Below are positions 47,523 to 56,980 of a stretch of DNA of 64,000 nucleotides, piece after piece. Within the stretch, counting starts at the first letter, position 1, and the number at the start of each line of letters is the position of its first letter. The translations under genes and the position numbers were made by a program. The notes under the pieces were generated by a model. The model was not told where the DNA came from and searched no databases. It worked only from the letters and a program-made list of their open reading frames with translations. The DNA is taken from NCBI RefSeq assembly GCF_000001735.4, contig NC_003070.9:1674001-1738000 (forward strand). Direction: 5' to 3'. This stretch comes from Arabidopsis thaliana. Its lineage: Eukaryota; Streptophyta; Magnoliopsida; Brassicales; Brassicaceae.

Positions 47523-49025
47523 ATGGGTCTCCTTCCCGTCGTCGGAATTACTTCGCCGGCGCTCATCACCCACAAAAATCACGCCAATCCAAAGATACAG
47601 AGACATAATCAATCTACCTCCGAGACCACTGTTTCATGGACTTCTCGCATCAATCTCCTCACGCGCAATGGTCGATTAGCGGAGGCAGCGAAGGAATTCT
47701 CCGATATGACACTCGCCGGCGTAGAGCCTAACCACATCACTTTCATAGCTCTACTCTCCGGGTGTGGTGATTTTACCTCCGGAAGTGAAGCCTTGGGCGA
47801 TTTGCTTCATGGGTATGCTTGTAAACTTGGTCTTGATAGAAACCATGTCATGGTTGGCACCGCAATTATCGGCATGTACTCCAAACGCGGCCGTTTTAAG
47901 AAGGCTAGATTGGTTTTTGATTACATGGAAGATAAAAATTCGGTTACTTGGAATACAATGATCGATGGGTACATGAGAAGTGGTCAAGTCGATAACGCTG
48001 CTAAGATGTTCGACAAAATGCCTGAACGAGACTTGATTTCTTGGACGGCTATGATAAATGGCTTTGTTAAGAAAGGTTATCAAGAGGAAGCTTTGTTATG
48101 GTTCCGTGAAATGCAGATTTCTGGAGTAAAACCAGATTACGTTGCTATTATTGCTGCTCTTAACGCTTGCACAAACCTTGGTGCTCTCTCATTTGGATTA
48201 TGGGTACATCGTTATGTTTTGAGTCAGGATTTCAAGAACAATGTGAGGGTGAGTAATTCACTGATCGATTTGTATTGTCGATGCGGGTGTGTGGAGTTTG
48301 CTCGACAAGTTTTTTACAACATGGAGAAACGAACCGTAGTTTCGTGGAATTCAGTCATTGTTGGTTTTGCTGCTAATGGAAATGCACATGAATCATTAGT
48401 CTACTTCAGGAAAATGCAAGAGAAAGGCTTTAAACCTGACGCAGTCACTTTCACTGGGGCGCTTACCGCGTGTAGCCATGTAGGTCTAGTTGAAGAAGGT
48501 CTTCGATATTTTCAAATTATGAAATGTGATTACAGAATCTCGCCTCGAATTGAGCATTATGGATGCTTAGTGGATTTGTATAGTCGGGCTGGGAGATTGG
48601 AAGACGCTTTGAAGTTGGTGCAGAGCATGCCAATGAAGCCAAATGAAGTTGTGATTGGATCGTTGCTTGCAGCTTGCAGCAATCATGGGAACAATATCGT
48701 CTTAGCAGAGAGGCTGATGAAGCATCTTACCGACCTGAATGTGAAAAGCCATTCAAATTATGTGATTCTCTCGAATATGTATGCTGCTGATGGAAAATGG
48801 GAAGGAGCAAGTAAGATGAGAAGGAAGATGAAGGGTCTCGGTCTAAAAAAGCAGCCTGGGTTTAGTTCGATAGAGATTGATGATTGCATGCATGTGTTCA
48901 TGGCCGGTGACAATGCCCATGTTGAGACCACTTATATCCGCGAGGTCCTGGAGCTTATTTCTTCTGATTTGCGATTACAGGGCTGTGTAGTTGAAACCCT
49001 TGCTGGTGATCTCCTCAATGCTTGA
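47523..49025 (+). CDS. CLB19: Plastid PPR editing factor CLB19
   Basis: Single exon of 500 residues, the length of CLB19 (PDE247). An N-terminal plastid-transit-like segment (1-40) is followed by PLS-type PPR motifs (VSWNSVIVGFAANGNAHES, PDYVAIIAALNACTNLGALS). A C-terminal E-type extension (KPNEVVIGSLLAACSNHG onward, KKQPGFSSIEI) follows, with no DYW deaminase. Such E-class proteins select sites for chloroplast C-to-U editing and need a deaminase partner in trans. CLB19 is known to be required for editing of rpoA and clpP transcripts, and loss gives pale, seedling-lethal plants. The ATG at 47523 is the first in frame. Confidence 0.94.
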   Translation: MGLLPVVGITSPALITHKNHANPKIQRHNQSTSETTVSWTSRINLLTRNGRLAEAAKEFSDMTLAGVEPNHITFIALLSGCGDFTSGSEALGDLLHGYACKLGLDRNHVMVGTAIIGMYSKRGRFKKARLVFDYMEDKNSVTWNTMIDGYMRSGQVDNAAKMFDKMPERDLISWTAMINGFVKKGYQEEALLWFREMQISGVKPDYVAIIAALNACTNLGALSFGLWVHRYVLSQDFKNNVRVSNSLIDLYCRCGCVEFARQVFYNMEKRTVVSWNSVIVGFAANGNAHESLVYFRKMQEKGFKPDAVTFTGALTACSHVGLVEEGLRYFQIMKCDYRISPRIEHYGCLVDLYSRAGRLEDALKLVQSMPMKPNEVVIGSLLAACSNHGNNIVLAERLMKHLTDLNVKSHSNYVILSNMYAADGKWEGASKMRRKMKGLGLKKQPGFSSIEIDDCMHVFMAGDNAHVETTYIREVLELISSDLRLQGCVVETLAGDLLNA

Positions 49026-49796
49026 AATCCAGGAACCTCCACATCCCATTTTTTGTTCAAGTCCTGAGCGTGAGCATTTGCTCAAATTGGTTGACCGCAA
49101 AGAAGCCTTACAGTGGTCTTAGTCTTAGAGTCTTAGAGATGCTGAACGCTAGAATATACCTCATTACATAACCATTGTCGCTTCCTCCAACCTTTTTGCC
49201 AGGCCCTACCAATAAAGATCTGGGTGTATATCGCTATTTAAACCTGCTGAATAGAGGCCACACAAGGATATGGTGCTCCCGTGTTTTGTAAGCTTCGAAT
49301 CCAAGCTATGTGGCCTTGGCGGCCGTCTCCTCGTGCTAATAAGGTAACCTGAATCTATGTGCATTCTTCTGTGTCTTGTCATGTTATGTTGATGTTATTG
49401 CTGGTTACTGTCAAGTTAGTAAACAGTTCAATAACTCCCACATTTTGCAACACTTTGGTGTTCTGTTTGCGTGGATTTTGTGATACCTTGGGGCATTTTC
49501 TAGCATTTGTTTACCTAGCAGTGATCATAGCACAGGATTGATTCAGCGAAATGCATAGGCAGTACAACATCTATAAGACCTGCTAGCTTGAGTGTAATTA
49601 TTCCCAACAATATCCTTGTTAATGCATTTTTCGAAGATAGTGAGTTCTGTTCTAGGTACATCTGGTATTGTTAATGTTGTATCATAAAGGTTAAAGTATT
49701 TTGACGATTATATGTTACACATATCAGTTTATTCATAGAAGAATTTTCATAATTAAGAATGTACAATCAGCAGAATAGAGTCGTATACAAACACTT
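49026..49796. other. Intergenic DNA between CLB19 and RTM1 (convergent 3' flanks)
   Basis: No gene is recognised. Short frames near 49359-49541 look random. It probably holds the 3' UTRs of the two convergent genes. Confidence 0.5.
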
Positions 49797-50440
49797 TCAG
49801 CCCAGTACAATTTTTGACTCTGTTTCCTCTGCATTGCCCGTATCTATTTTGGGTAGAACTGTTTTTGGGCGGAGATAAACACCAATGTACTGTAGTCCCG
49901 AGGCATCATAAGTCCCATGGAAACCGCCGAACTGAGGAGATTTCCCGAGTTTAAAAGCAAATTTGTCGTTGCTCGAACCGGAGGTGCCAAAAGGACCGTA
50001 CTCGCTAGTGTTGGTATTGAATTTGAGAGACCTCATGTGAGGATTGTTGGCTTCATACTTGTAATACTCTCCACTGATTCCAGTTATGTACTCATGCGGA
50101 TAGTTGAGCTCTATCTGCTGGGTCCAAATCACATATTAAGTTATAAAAAAAAAGTTATAACCATGTTCTTAGCATTTTAGTTGGAAGTAGAAATTGTGAC
50201 GGAGAAAAAAGAAGAGTCAAAAATCAGACTTACAACGTCAAACATGTTGCCGGAAAATGGACCGTGACGATCGGATAAAACGAGTTTTCCGTCCATCACG
50301 AACTGGAATTGGATAGACATAATTCCAGCGACGCCATGAGATAGAAAAATCTGAGAGATGAAGCCATCGTGAGATCCTTCGTCCCAGTTTACAATTGTAG
50401 TGCTTCTAGCATCATGCTTCCCTACAGGTCCTATCTTCAT
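49797..50440 (-). CDS. RTM1: Jacalin-like protein RTM1 (restricted virus movement)
   Basis: Exons on the minus strand: 50234-50440 and 49797-50114; 174 residues, the known RTM1 length. It is a single jacalin-type mannose-binding beta-prism domain beginning KIGPVGKHD, with the family segments [25 protein letters not shown] and [20 protein letters not shown]1 acts in phloem sieve elements with RTM2 and RTM3 to block long-distance movement of potyviruses such as tobacco etch virus. The frame here is intact, as expected for a resistant accession. The exon 2 acceptor is a tandem CAGCAG, so a form with one extra Gln (175 residues) is possible. Confidence 0.94.
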
Positions 50441-51546
50441 TTTCCCTTTCTTTTTTTTTGTACGACCAAAACTCAAAAGCTCTTTTGTTTGGTTACATAA
50501 CGAAAATAGCATAACATTAATATATATACATGTAGAGATTCAAAGTTCTCTAACTCTGAAGTCTCAGATTGGAATATGCCTATCCAATTTGATATTAGTA
50601 ATTCATCTTACGATTCATTGTTTTATTGCATTTATCTTTGCTTCTTCTCTCCATTACCCAATTTGTTTTAATGAAATGACTAATAGATTTGTTACTAGAG
50701 ATTCTTTAAGATAATGTTCTTATTTTGACGCCTCAGATTGGAATATTCGTTTACAATCTTGCATAGCTTCATCTAGCAAATTATTTCCTTTCTTTCATTT
50801 GCTTTGACAAAGAGTCGAATTTTGAAAGAATGTATTGTCGGATGAAAATTATGTAATGCAATGATTATCTTAGTCTGTTAAAACGATTTACTACGTTGGT
50901 CGAGACATAAGTATAGTTTTTTCTAATGTCATTACAATTTCAATTGTATTTGGCTGTTTTTAAAGACAAAAATATTCAAGTTTTATACACATATTTAGAC
51001 TATATGTATTTAACTCAAAATAGGGTTTTATTTGCACGCCTCAGTAGTCATGATTAATAAGTTATTTATATACATAAATCTTGCAGGATAATATGTATTT
51101 ATTTGAATGTCTCATATTAGAATTATTTCAAAGAAAAAGGATTCTAGTAATTATTAAAAAAACTTGGTGCGGAGGATTCTAGTAATTTTTGATTAATACA
51201 TTTAAGAGAATTTTAAATTAGCAAAATGTTTTTCCGGATGGAGGTTATCCCAAAAACATCTTCTGATAGAAAAATAAATCTGTGAGATGTCGTTGTTGAG
51301 ACTTGAGAGTTGAGACCATATGGTCCCTATATTGAGGATTAATTGTGTTTGTGGGAAAATATATTCCCTGCTGGGCAACGAGGAATATGGTTGAACCAAT
51401 GATTATTTATATGCTTAATGCATGTGTATATATTTACAGACGCATCACACACACGTAAAGTAATTTTATTCATACAAAGTTCGAAAGATATTGATATAAA
51501 CGCATGTAGAGGCTGAAGAAGGTTTAAGATTAATACACAATTTCAT
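50441..51546. other. Intergenic DNA between the two jacalin genes
   Basis: Mostly AT-rich. At about 51200-51400 (minus strand) there is a possible decayed jacalin exon: the frame contains DISQIYFSIR where the intact genes have ISQIFLSHG, with matching flanking bases. The rest holds nothing I can support. Confidence 0.4.
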
Positions 51547-52250
51547 TTAACCCAAAACAATGTTTGACTCAGTTTCCTCTGCATTGCGTGTACCGGTAGG
51601 TTTAACAATTGTTGGTTGGAGATAAACACCGATATTTTGTAGTCCCGAGGCATTATATGTCCCATAGAAACCGCTGAACTGGCGAAATTTCCCTAGTTTG
51701 AATCTGAACTGTTGTTCGTGATTCCAAATCGAAGACTGAGAGCTCGAGCCGCCAAAAGGACCGTACTGATTAAGGTTGGTAGCAAATGCAAGAGACCTTA
51801 TCTGAGGGCCGCTAGCGCCATCGGACTTGAGATACTCTCCACTAATTCCTGTTATGTACTCATGTGGGCAGTTCAAAAGTATCTGCATAGCCCAAAATCC
51901 ACATTTTAATTTATATTAACCATGTTCGTGAGATCAATATATATAATTAAGTACATTAAGTTGTTGTTAGTAAATTTCGAATCTAGTGATTCGTGTACTA
52001 ATGAAGAAAAACAAAAACAGAACACACTCACAACGTCAAACATGCTGCCAGTATTCTGACCGTGGCAGGAGGATAAGAAAAATGTATCGTCGAGCATGAA
52101 CTGGAACTGGATAGAGAAAACACCGGTGGGACCATGAGATAGAAATATTTGAGAGATGATTCCATTGTGACTTCCTTCATCCCAATCGACCATTGTTTTC
52201 TTACCTGAATAATCCGTTCCCACTGGTCCTATCTTGATTTTCCCTTCCAT
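51547..52250 (-). CDS. Jacalin-like lectin, tandem paralogue of RTM1
   Basis: Exons on the minus strand: 52032-52250 and 51547-51882; 184 residues. It starts [12 protein letters not shown] and shares [31 protein letters not shown] and [15 protein letters not shown] with RTM1. It also shares the intron position (after MFDV) and the C-terminal [13 protein letters not shown]. It has an insertion relative to RTM1 in the middle ([14 protein letters not shown]). It is a presumed carbohydrate-binding protein of the cytosol or phloem. Whether it takes part in virus restriction is not something I can tell. I recall the locus as AT1G05770. Confidence 0.92.
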
Positions 52251-52760
52251 TTTCTTCTTTATGTGTTTTTTTTGTTCCCTCTTACTTTAAGGATAATGCA
52301 AGAGTTAATTTCTTATAAGTCGGTGTTTTTAGGATAATCTTGTTACATGATGAGATATTCCAATCTTGCATAACTTGTAAACAATATATATTCCTTACCT
52401 TTATTCCATGTCTATCTATTTAATAAGTCATAAATTGAAACATATCAAATAATCAAACCGTCAAAATTAATTGTAGTACAAAAAAAACCGTTAAAATTAA
52501 ACAAAAACCGTCAAAATAATCTTAGTAAAAAAATACCGTCAAGATTAATGTTTGTACCGTCCCACGAATCGGCTTATACCGCTCTTACAAGCAATCTTAT
52601 TTAACCCGCCGAGTCTAAGACCGAGAGTGCACTCGCTAGATCCAACGCCGGACTCAATCCATCCCTTAACCCTGAGCAAGATCTGTGTCTCTCGATTCCT
52701 GATTTCATCTAAAATCAATGGGCTCTCGATTTCTGTAAACTTCAATTCGGTGGTTTTGCC
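52251..52760 (+). promoter_or_regulatory. Divergent promoter region, jacalin gene / VMA21-like gene
   Basis: A short phrase CCGT(C/T)AA(A/G)ATTAA recurs at about 52459, 52489, 52509 and 52537 in AT-rich DNA. The leader of the VMA21-like gene probably starts near 52600. No other gene is seen. Confidence 0.45.
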
Positions 52761-54180
52761 ATGGCTGGAGTTATGCACAAGTTCCTTATTGCGTCAATGT
52801 TCATGTGGATTCTTCCTGTTGCCATATTATACGGATTCAACCACAATTTGCTTCCTGGTAATTAATCTCCTTGTTTTATTGCGATCCTCTCCAATTTTCT
52901 TTTGGTTGAGTTTTATCTTCTAGTTATGCTGATGCAATTTCGAGTTGGATTCATTCCAATATTGTTGTGTATGAAGTTCACAAATGTGCAACTTTTCATA
53001 TTTTGTTATCTACTATTTAGCTTTATAGTTGGATTGTAAAACAATTGAGCTAAATTTCGCATCTTAGCTTTAGCTTCATCGCTTCTTAGGAGTGAAAAGC
53101 CTAATGAGAATATGGATGTTTTCTATGAGTTTGTAAAGATCTCTCTGGTGATCATGATAAGTATCTCTCTGGCTCTTCATCTTCTTGATCTTTGACTCTT
53201 CCTCGAAGCTGTCCTTGGCGCACTTTCTTTGATTTAGAAGGCAACAACTGTCAATTCCCTAAATCTTTCTTGACAAATCATAACAACTTTGGTTAAAAGG
53301 TTTCGAAAACTCAACCTCTTCTTCAGTCTCTCTCTTTCCAAAAGGGAAAGACTGAAGTAGAGATTGGGTTTCCGATACCTTTTGGCCCATGTCGTTATGA
53401 TTTGTCGAGGAAGGTTTGAGAAATTGAAAGAAGATGCGCTAGGACAACTTGAAGGAAGGGTCAAAGATGAAGAAGATGAAAAGCCAGAAAGATCCTTATC
53501 ATTATAGCTAGAGAGATCTTCACAAACTCATAAAAATCATATATATTCTTACTAGGGTTTCCACTCCTAATGAGTGAAGTCAATGATGCCTTGAAGCAAA
53601 ACAACTTCATCTTCTTCGCTGGAGATCATAAACTACACAAATTCTTGAAATCTTTGGCTTCTACGTACACTCTTTTATGTAGAACTTTTCTCATGAAAGC
53701 AGTTTAATAGTTCCTTTTACTTGGCTATGGTGGTAGTTTTAGAAATTTTCTCTATTGTACAACTTTTTGAAACTGTACTCTCTTAGAATTGTCATATCAA
53801 TATAGCTTTTTGATGATCTTCACATTCATCCAATGCTCGTTGTTCCTTTGGCGTTGTCTGTCCCACATAAGTTTTATGTATTACTTGCTCAGCTCGTTAA
53901 TGTGATAAGCTGACCTCAATACTCACTATCAGTGTTTTGAGCTTGATCTTTAACAGGTTCAACGACATTGTCTCCTCATTCTCTAATTCTCTTGAGCGGA
54001 TTTCTTGCGGTGGTATCAGTGAACACAGTGATCGTGTTCTACATCTGTATGGCCATGAAAGAACCTGCAGATAAACACAAACCAGACGCTGCATTTCTCG
54101 CTGAGGCCAAAGATAGTGTGAACAAATTGACAAAAGGAGCCACAAGCAGTGATGATCATGCACTCAAAAAACAAGAGTGA
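52761..54180 (+). CDS. VMA21-like V-ATPase assembly factor
   Basis: Two exons: 52761-52857 and 53957-54180; 106 residues, the usual VMA21 size. Two hydrophobic helices (FLIASMFMWILPVAILYGF and ILLSGFLAVVSVNTVIVFYI) flank a short lumenal loop. The C terminus ends KKQE, a dilysine (KKxx) ER-retrieval signal as in yeast Vma21p. The protein is predicted to chaperone assembly of the V-ATPase membrane sector in the ER and cycle from the Golgi. The single 1.1 kb intron is unusually long for this window and contains a large inverted repeat (53074-53580). Confidence 0.9.
53074..53580. repeat. Long imperfect inverted repeat (foldback) inside the VMA21-like intron
   Basis: The left arm (about 53074-53340) and right arm (about 53345-53580) are reverse complements over nearly their whole length. 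By eye roughly five bases in six match, with one indel of about 20 bases in the left arm (around 53240-53260). Paired landmarks: CTTAGGAGTG at 53085 with CACTCCTAA at 53571, ATGAGTTTGT at 53126 with ACAAACTCAT at 53522, and GACAAATCATAAC at 53272 with GTTATGATTTGTC at 53394. The apex is near 53338-53348. Transcribed as intron RNA it would fold into a hairpin of about 240 bp. It could be a MITE-like foldback or an inverted duplication of the type that seeds young MIRNA or siRNA loci. Confidence 0.85.
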
Positions 54181-54599
54181 GAGCTTTCTTAATCCAATTA
54201 TGAAATGAAGAACAACATCTGGGTTGGATCGAATGGAGCAGACCTCGGGTTATCGAAATAGATTATTACAGGATTCTGTGAAAATTGAGGTTTAGGGTTG
54301 GTTAAACAAAGTAGCAGAAAAACATGTCGTGTATGATGAACAGAGAACTAATGTTATAACACAAAACTACGAACACTCTTGGAAGGATTAGACATTTGCC
54401 AGTTATTTCTTTCCTCAATACGTAATTGGTGTAATGAATTATTCCACAAACGAAGAAAAATTGACATAAGAACAAAAACAAAACACAAAAACTTGTATAA
54501 AATTTGTAGGAATTTTTTTTATAAAAATAATTTGAAAATTCAAAGCAATTTTTTTCTGATAAAAAACTAAAGTACTAAATTTACGTATGATAAAACAAA

Positions 54600-55310
54600 T
54601 TGAACTATCAAATGACGCTACCCAAATCCCAGTTAGTTTTCTTATAGTTTTGTAAATCTAAAACTAAAATAAATAAAAAATATTAAATATACATAACGAT
54701 TAGAAAACAAAATGAAATTATGAAATTGCTAACGATCAAATGACTACGTCAAATAACGAGATCCAAAGTCCGGTTAGATTTCATATCATTTTGTAAATCT
54801 AATCTAAAATACGCAAAAAAAAAAACAAATTGAACTTGTAACAAAATGACTAGATCAAGTGACAAGCGTTTTGTAAATCTAATCTAAAAACAAATCAGAA
54901 AATGCTAAATTTACATAACGATTAGAAACCAAATTGAACTTGTGAAATCGCTAACGATCAAATGACGGAATCCAAAGTCCGGTTAGTTTTCATATTGTTT
55001 TATAAATCTAGTCAAAAACAAAAAAATGCTAAATTCACATAACGATTAGAAAACAAATTGAACTTGTGAAATCGCTAACGATCAAATGACTAGGTCAAAT
55101 GACGGGATCCAAAGTCCGGTTAGTTTTCATATCGTTTTGTAAATCTAGTCTAAAAACGAAAAAAATAAAATGCTAAATTTACATAACGATTAGAAAACAA
55201 ATTGAACTTATGAAATTACTGACGATTAAGTGACTAAATCAAATAACAGAATCCAAAGCCCGGTTAGTTTTCGTACCGTATTGTAAAAATCTAGTCTAAC
55301 AAAACAAAAC
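54600..55310. repeat. Diverged tandem repeats with TCCAAAG(T/C)CCGGTTAG
   Basis: The phrase ATCCAAAG(T/C)CCGGTTAG recurs at about 54761, 54969, 55108 and 55251, with a diverged form at 54625. It is each time followed by TTTGTAAATCTA-like sequence and then ACATAACGATTAGAAA (about 54692, 54914, 55038, 55179). Unit length varies from about 130 to 220 bases through small deletions. The family is not recognised, and there is no coding potential inside. Confidence 0.75.
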
Positions 55311-55353
55311 AAAATAGACCAAAAAAAAAAAATTGTAGAAAAGACTTAGAAAT

Positions 55354-55575
55354 TCACCTGAAATCGTTCTTGAATTGATGTAACGCGTAACTCTTTTCCT
55401 TATTTGATACCTCTCGAAGTCGTCTTATCTGAGTCATCATCTCACGAATCTTTACCGTAGTCCTCCTTTGTTGTTCTCCATACTCAACCAAATTCCAAAA
55501 ATAGCCCTTGTATGATGACATCATCCAAAAGAGCCGTTGTGTGACATCATCACAAATAATCTCCGACGAAGCCAT
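55354..55575 (-). CDS. Hypothetical small ORF, copy of the segment at 55654-55977
   Basis: An ATG at 55575 opens 73 codons. The first 20 residues (ASSEIICDDVTQRLFWMMSS) repeat the C-terminal part of the neighbouring ORF. The remainder is charged and helix-like (REMMTQIRRLREVSNKEKS). No family is recognised. It may be the 3' exon of one gene with the next ORF, or a duplicated remnant. Confidence 0.3.
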   Translation of the reverse strand: MASSEIICDDVTQRLFWMMSSYKGYFWNLVEYGEQQRRTTVKIREMMTQIRRLREVSNKEKSYALHQFKNDFR

Positions 55576-55790
55576 TAATTGATCGTAGTCAGTTTCCGTC
55601 GTCTTGTCTCGGTCATCTCACGAATCTCCACCGTAGTCCTTTGTTCTCCATACTCAATCCAAAATAGCCCTTGTGTATGATGATATCATCCAAAAGAGCC
55701 GTTGTATGACATCATCACAAATAATCTCTGAAGAAACCATAAATCTATCGATCGTTGTCAATTTCCGTCGTGTTCTGTCATATCTCGGCC
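55438..55790. repeat. Direct duplication of about 175 bp within the hypothetical ORFs
   Basis: Units about 55438-55612 and 55613-55790 share CATCTCACGAATCT, CTCCATACTCAA, ATAGCCCTTGT, CATCCAAAAGAGCCGTTGT, GACATCATCACAAATAATCT and TTTCCGTCGT in the same order. The duplication explains the repeated peptide segment in the two small ORFs. Confidence 0.8.
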
Positions 55791-55977
55791 ACAACGTCAT
55801 CACCGTAACTTTGAATCCCTTACGTATAACTATAATTCCAGATTCACCTTCTTTAAACATCTCCTTGCCCTCTCTAATGATCGACTTAATTAAACATGAT
55901 CGGAGAAAAAAACTGAAGAGATACGAATAATTCCCAAAGCGATCGAGAAAGAGATTCATGACGGCTTCGATCGACAT
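55654..55977 (-). CDS. Hypothetical protein
   Basis: An ATG at 55977 opens 107 codons. An N-terminal hydrophobic or aromatic patch (FGNYSYLFSFFLR) is followed by KEGESGIIVIRKGFKVTVMT, then the segment VSSEIICDDVIQRLFWMISS that is repeated in the downstream ORF. No family is recognised. The ORF sits back to back with the Got1-like gene leader, about 260 bases away. Translation is unproven, but the stretch is longer than chance frames nearby. Confidence 0.35.
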   Translation of the reverse strand: MSIEAVMNLFLDRFGNYSYLFSFFLRSCLIKSIIREGKEMFKEGESGIIVIRKGFKVTVMTLWPRYDRTRRKLTTIDRFMVSSEIICDDVIQRLFWMISSYTRAILD

Positions 55978-56239
55978 ATATAATTTGGTCGAGAAGAAAC
56001 TCAAGTTTTTAAAAGAAGAAGGAGCAATTTAGGGTTTTGCTCTTCGAAGAATGAGAAGTTTGATTCTTAAGAAGAGATGAGTGGGGTTAATAAGGAAAGG
56101 TTATCATCGGAAAAAAAGGAAATTAAGGTGATTGATCACGTGGCTATAATGAATTAATCTGATTGCCCAATTAAAAAAAAAGGAAATTTATAAATATTAA
56201 TTTTTAAAAAATATATATATAAATATTAATTTTGATGAA

Positions 56240-56980
56240 AAGGAATTTGTAAAGAAGCGGTTCTCGTAATTTTTCTTCGGAAGTTGTCAAAGAACCGGCA
56301 GATCCTCGCTGCTCTTGCATTCGCTCACTACGGTAACACTCTATCATCTCCATCTCTGTTTTGAATTCGAGATTCGAACTCAAAGATTTCGTTTTGGAGG
56401 ATTGCAATCTTTTCAATCAAAAAAAAAAAGTAAAAAGATTGTAAAATTGATCGTTGATTGGGTGCGGATGATCTTTGGTCTTCTTGAGCTTAACTTGGGT
56501 TGACATCAGTTTACTGTTTTAAGAGATGAAAACCCACAAGGCATATAACTTTTCTAGGGTTTAGGGTAATTATATTTTAGGATCAATCTTCTCGAAAAGG
56601 AAGAAAAATTGAAGCTTGCTATGTCTCTTTACCTTGAGATATGAGAATCACAGGTCAAATTATGTTCTTGATAGATTCAGTTGTTGAGTTCATGTGTGGT
56701 GTTGGAAGAAGTCAAAACTCTAGTTCTAGATATAAGCTTGAAATTTGGACATGATTTTGTAGATGTAAGCTTGAAAATGGTTTAGGAGAGATGTTACTAG
56801 ATGCTTCCTTATGCCTTCTCTGAGACTTTAACATTTTGTTGACACTTTTGTTCTTTTTTATCTACATCTTTTGAATCATTTGTTTAAAGCTTTTGCTTAA
56901 CTCAAAAGTAATTTGTCTCAGCTTTTGCTTAATGGTGCCTTTTTCCTCTGGCAAACAGATCTCAGACTACAGTTACCAAG
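56240..56980 (+). promoter_or_regulatory. Leader and 5' UTR intron of the Got1-like gene
   Basis: A probable non-coding first exon ends at a CACTACG/GTAACA donor (about 56333). The intron runs to GGCAAACAG at 56958, 22 bases before the ATG. The interval includes a telo-box-like CTAGGGTTTAGGG (about 56555-56567). No coding sequence is supported here. Confidence 0.55.

Noticed and set aside
53234-53464. A 76-codon minus-strand frame in the VMA21-like intron
   Set aside because: It crosses the apex of the inverted repeat, so it is a by-product of the foldback and not a gene.
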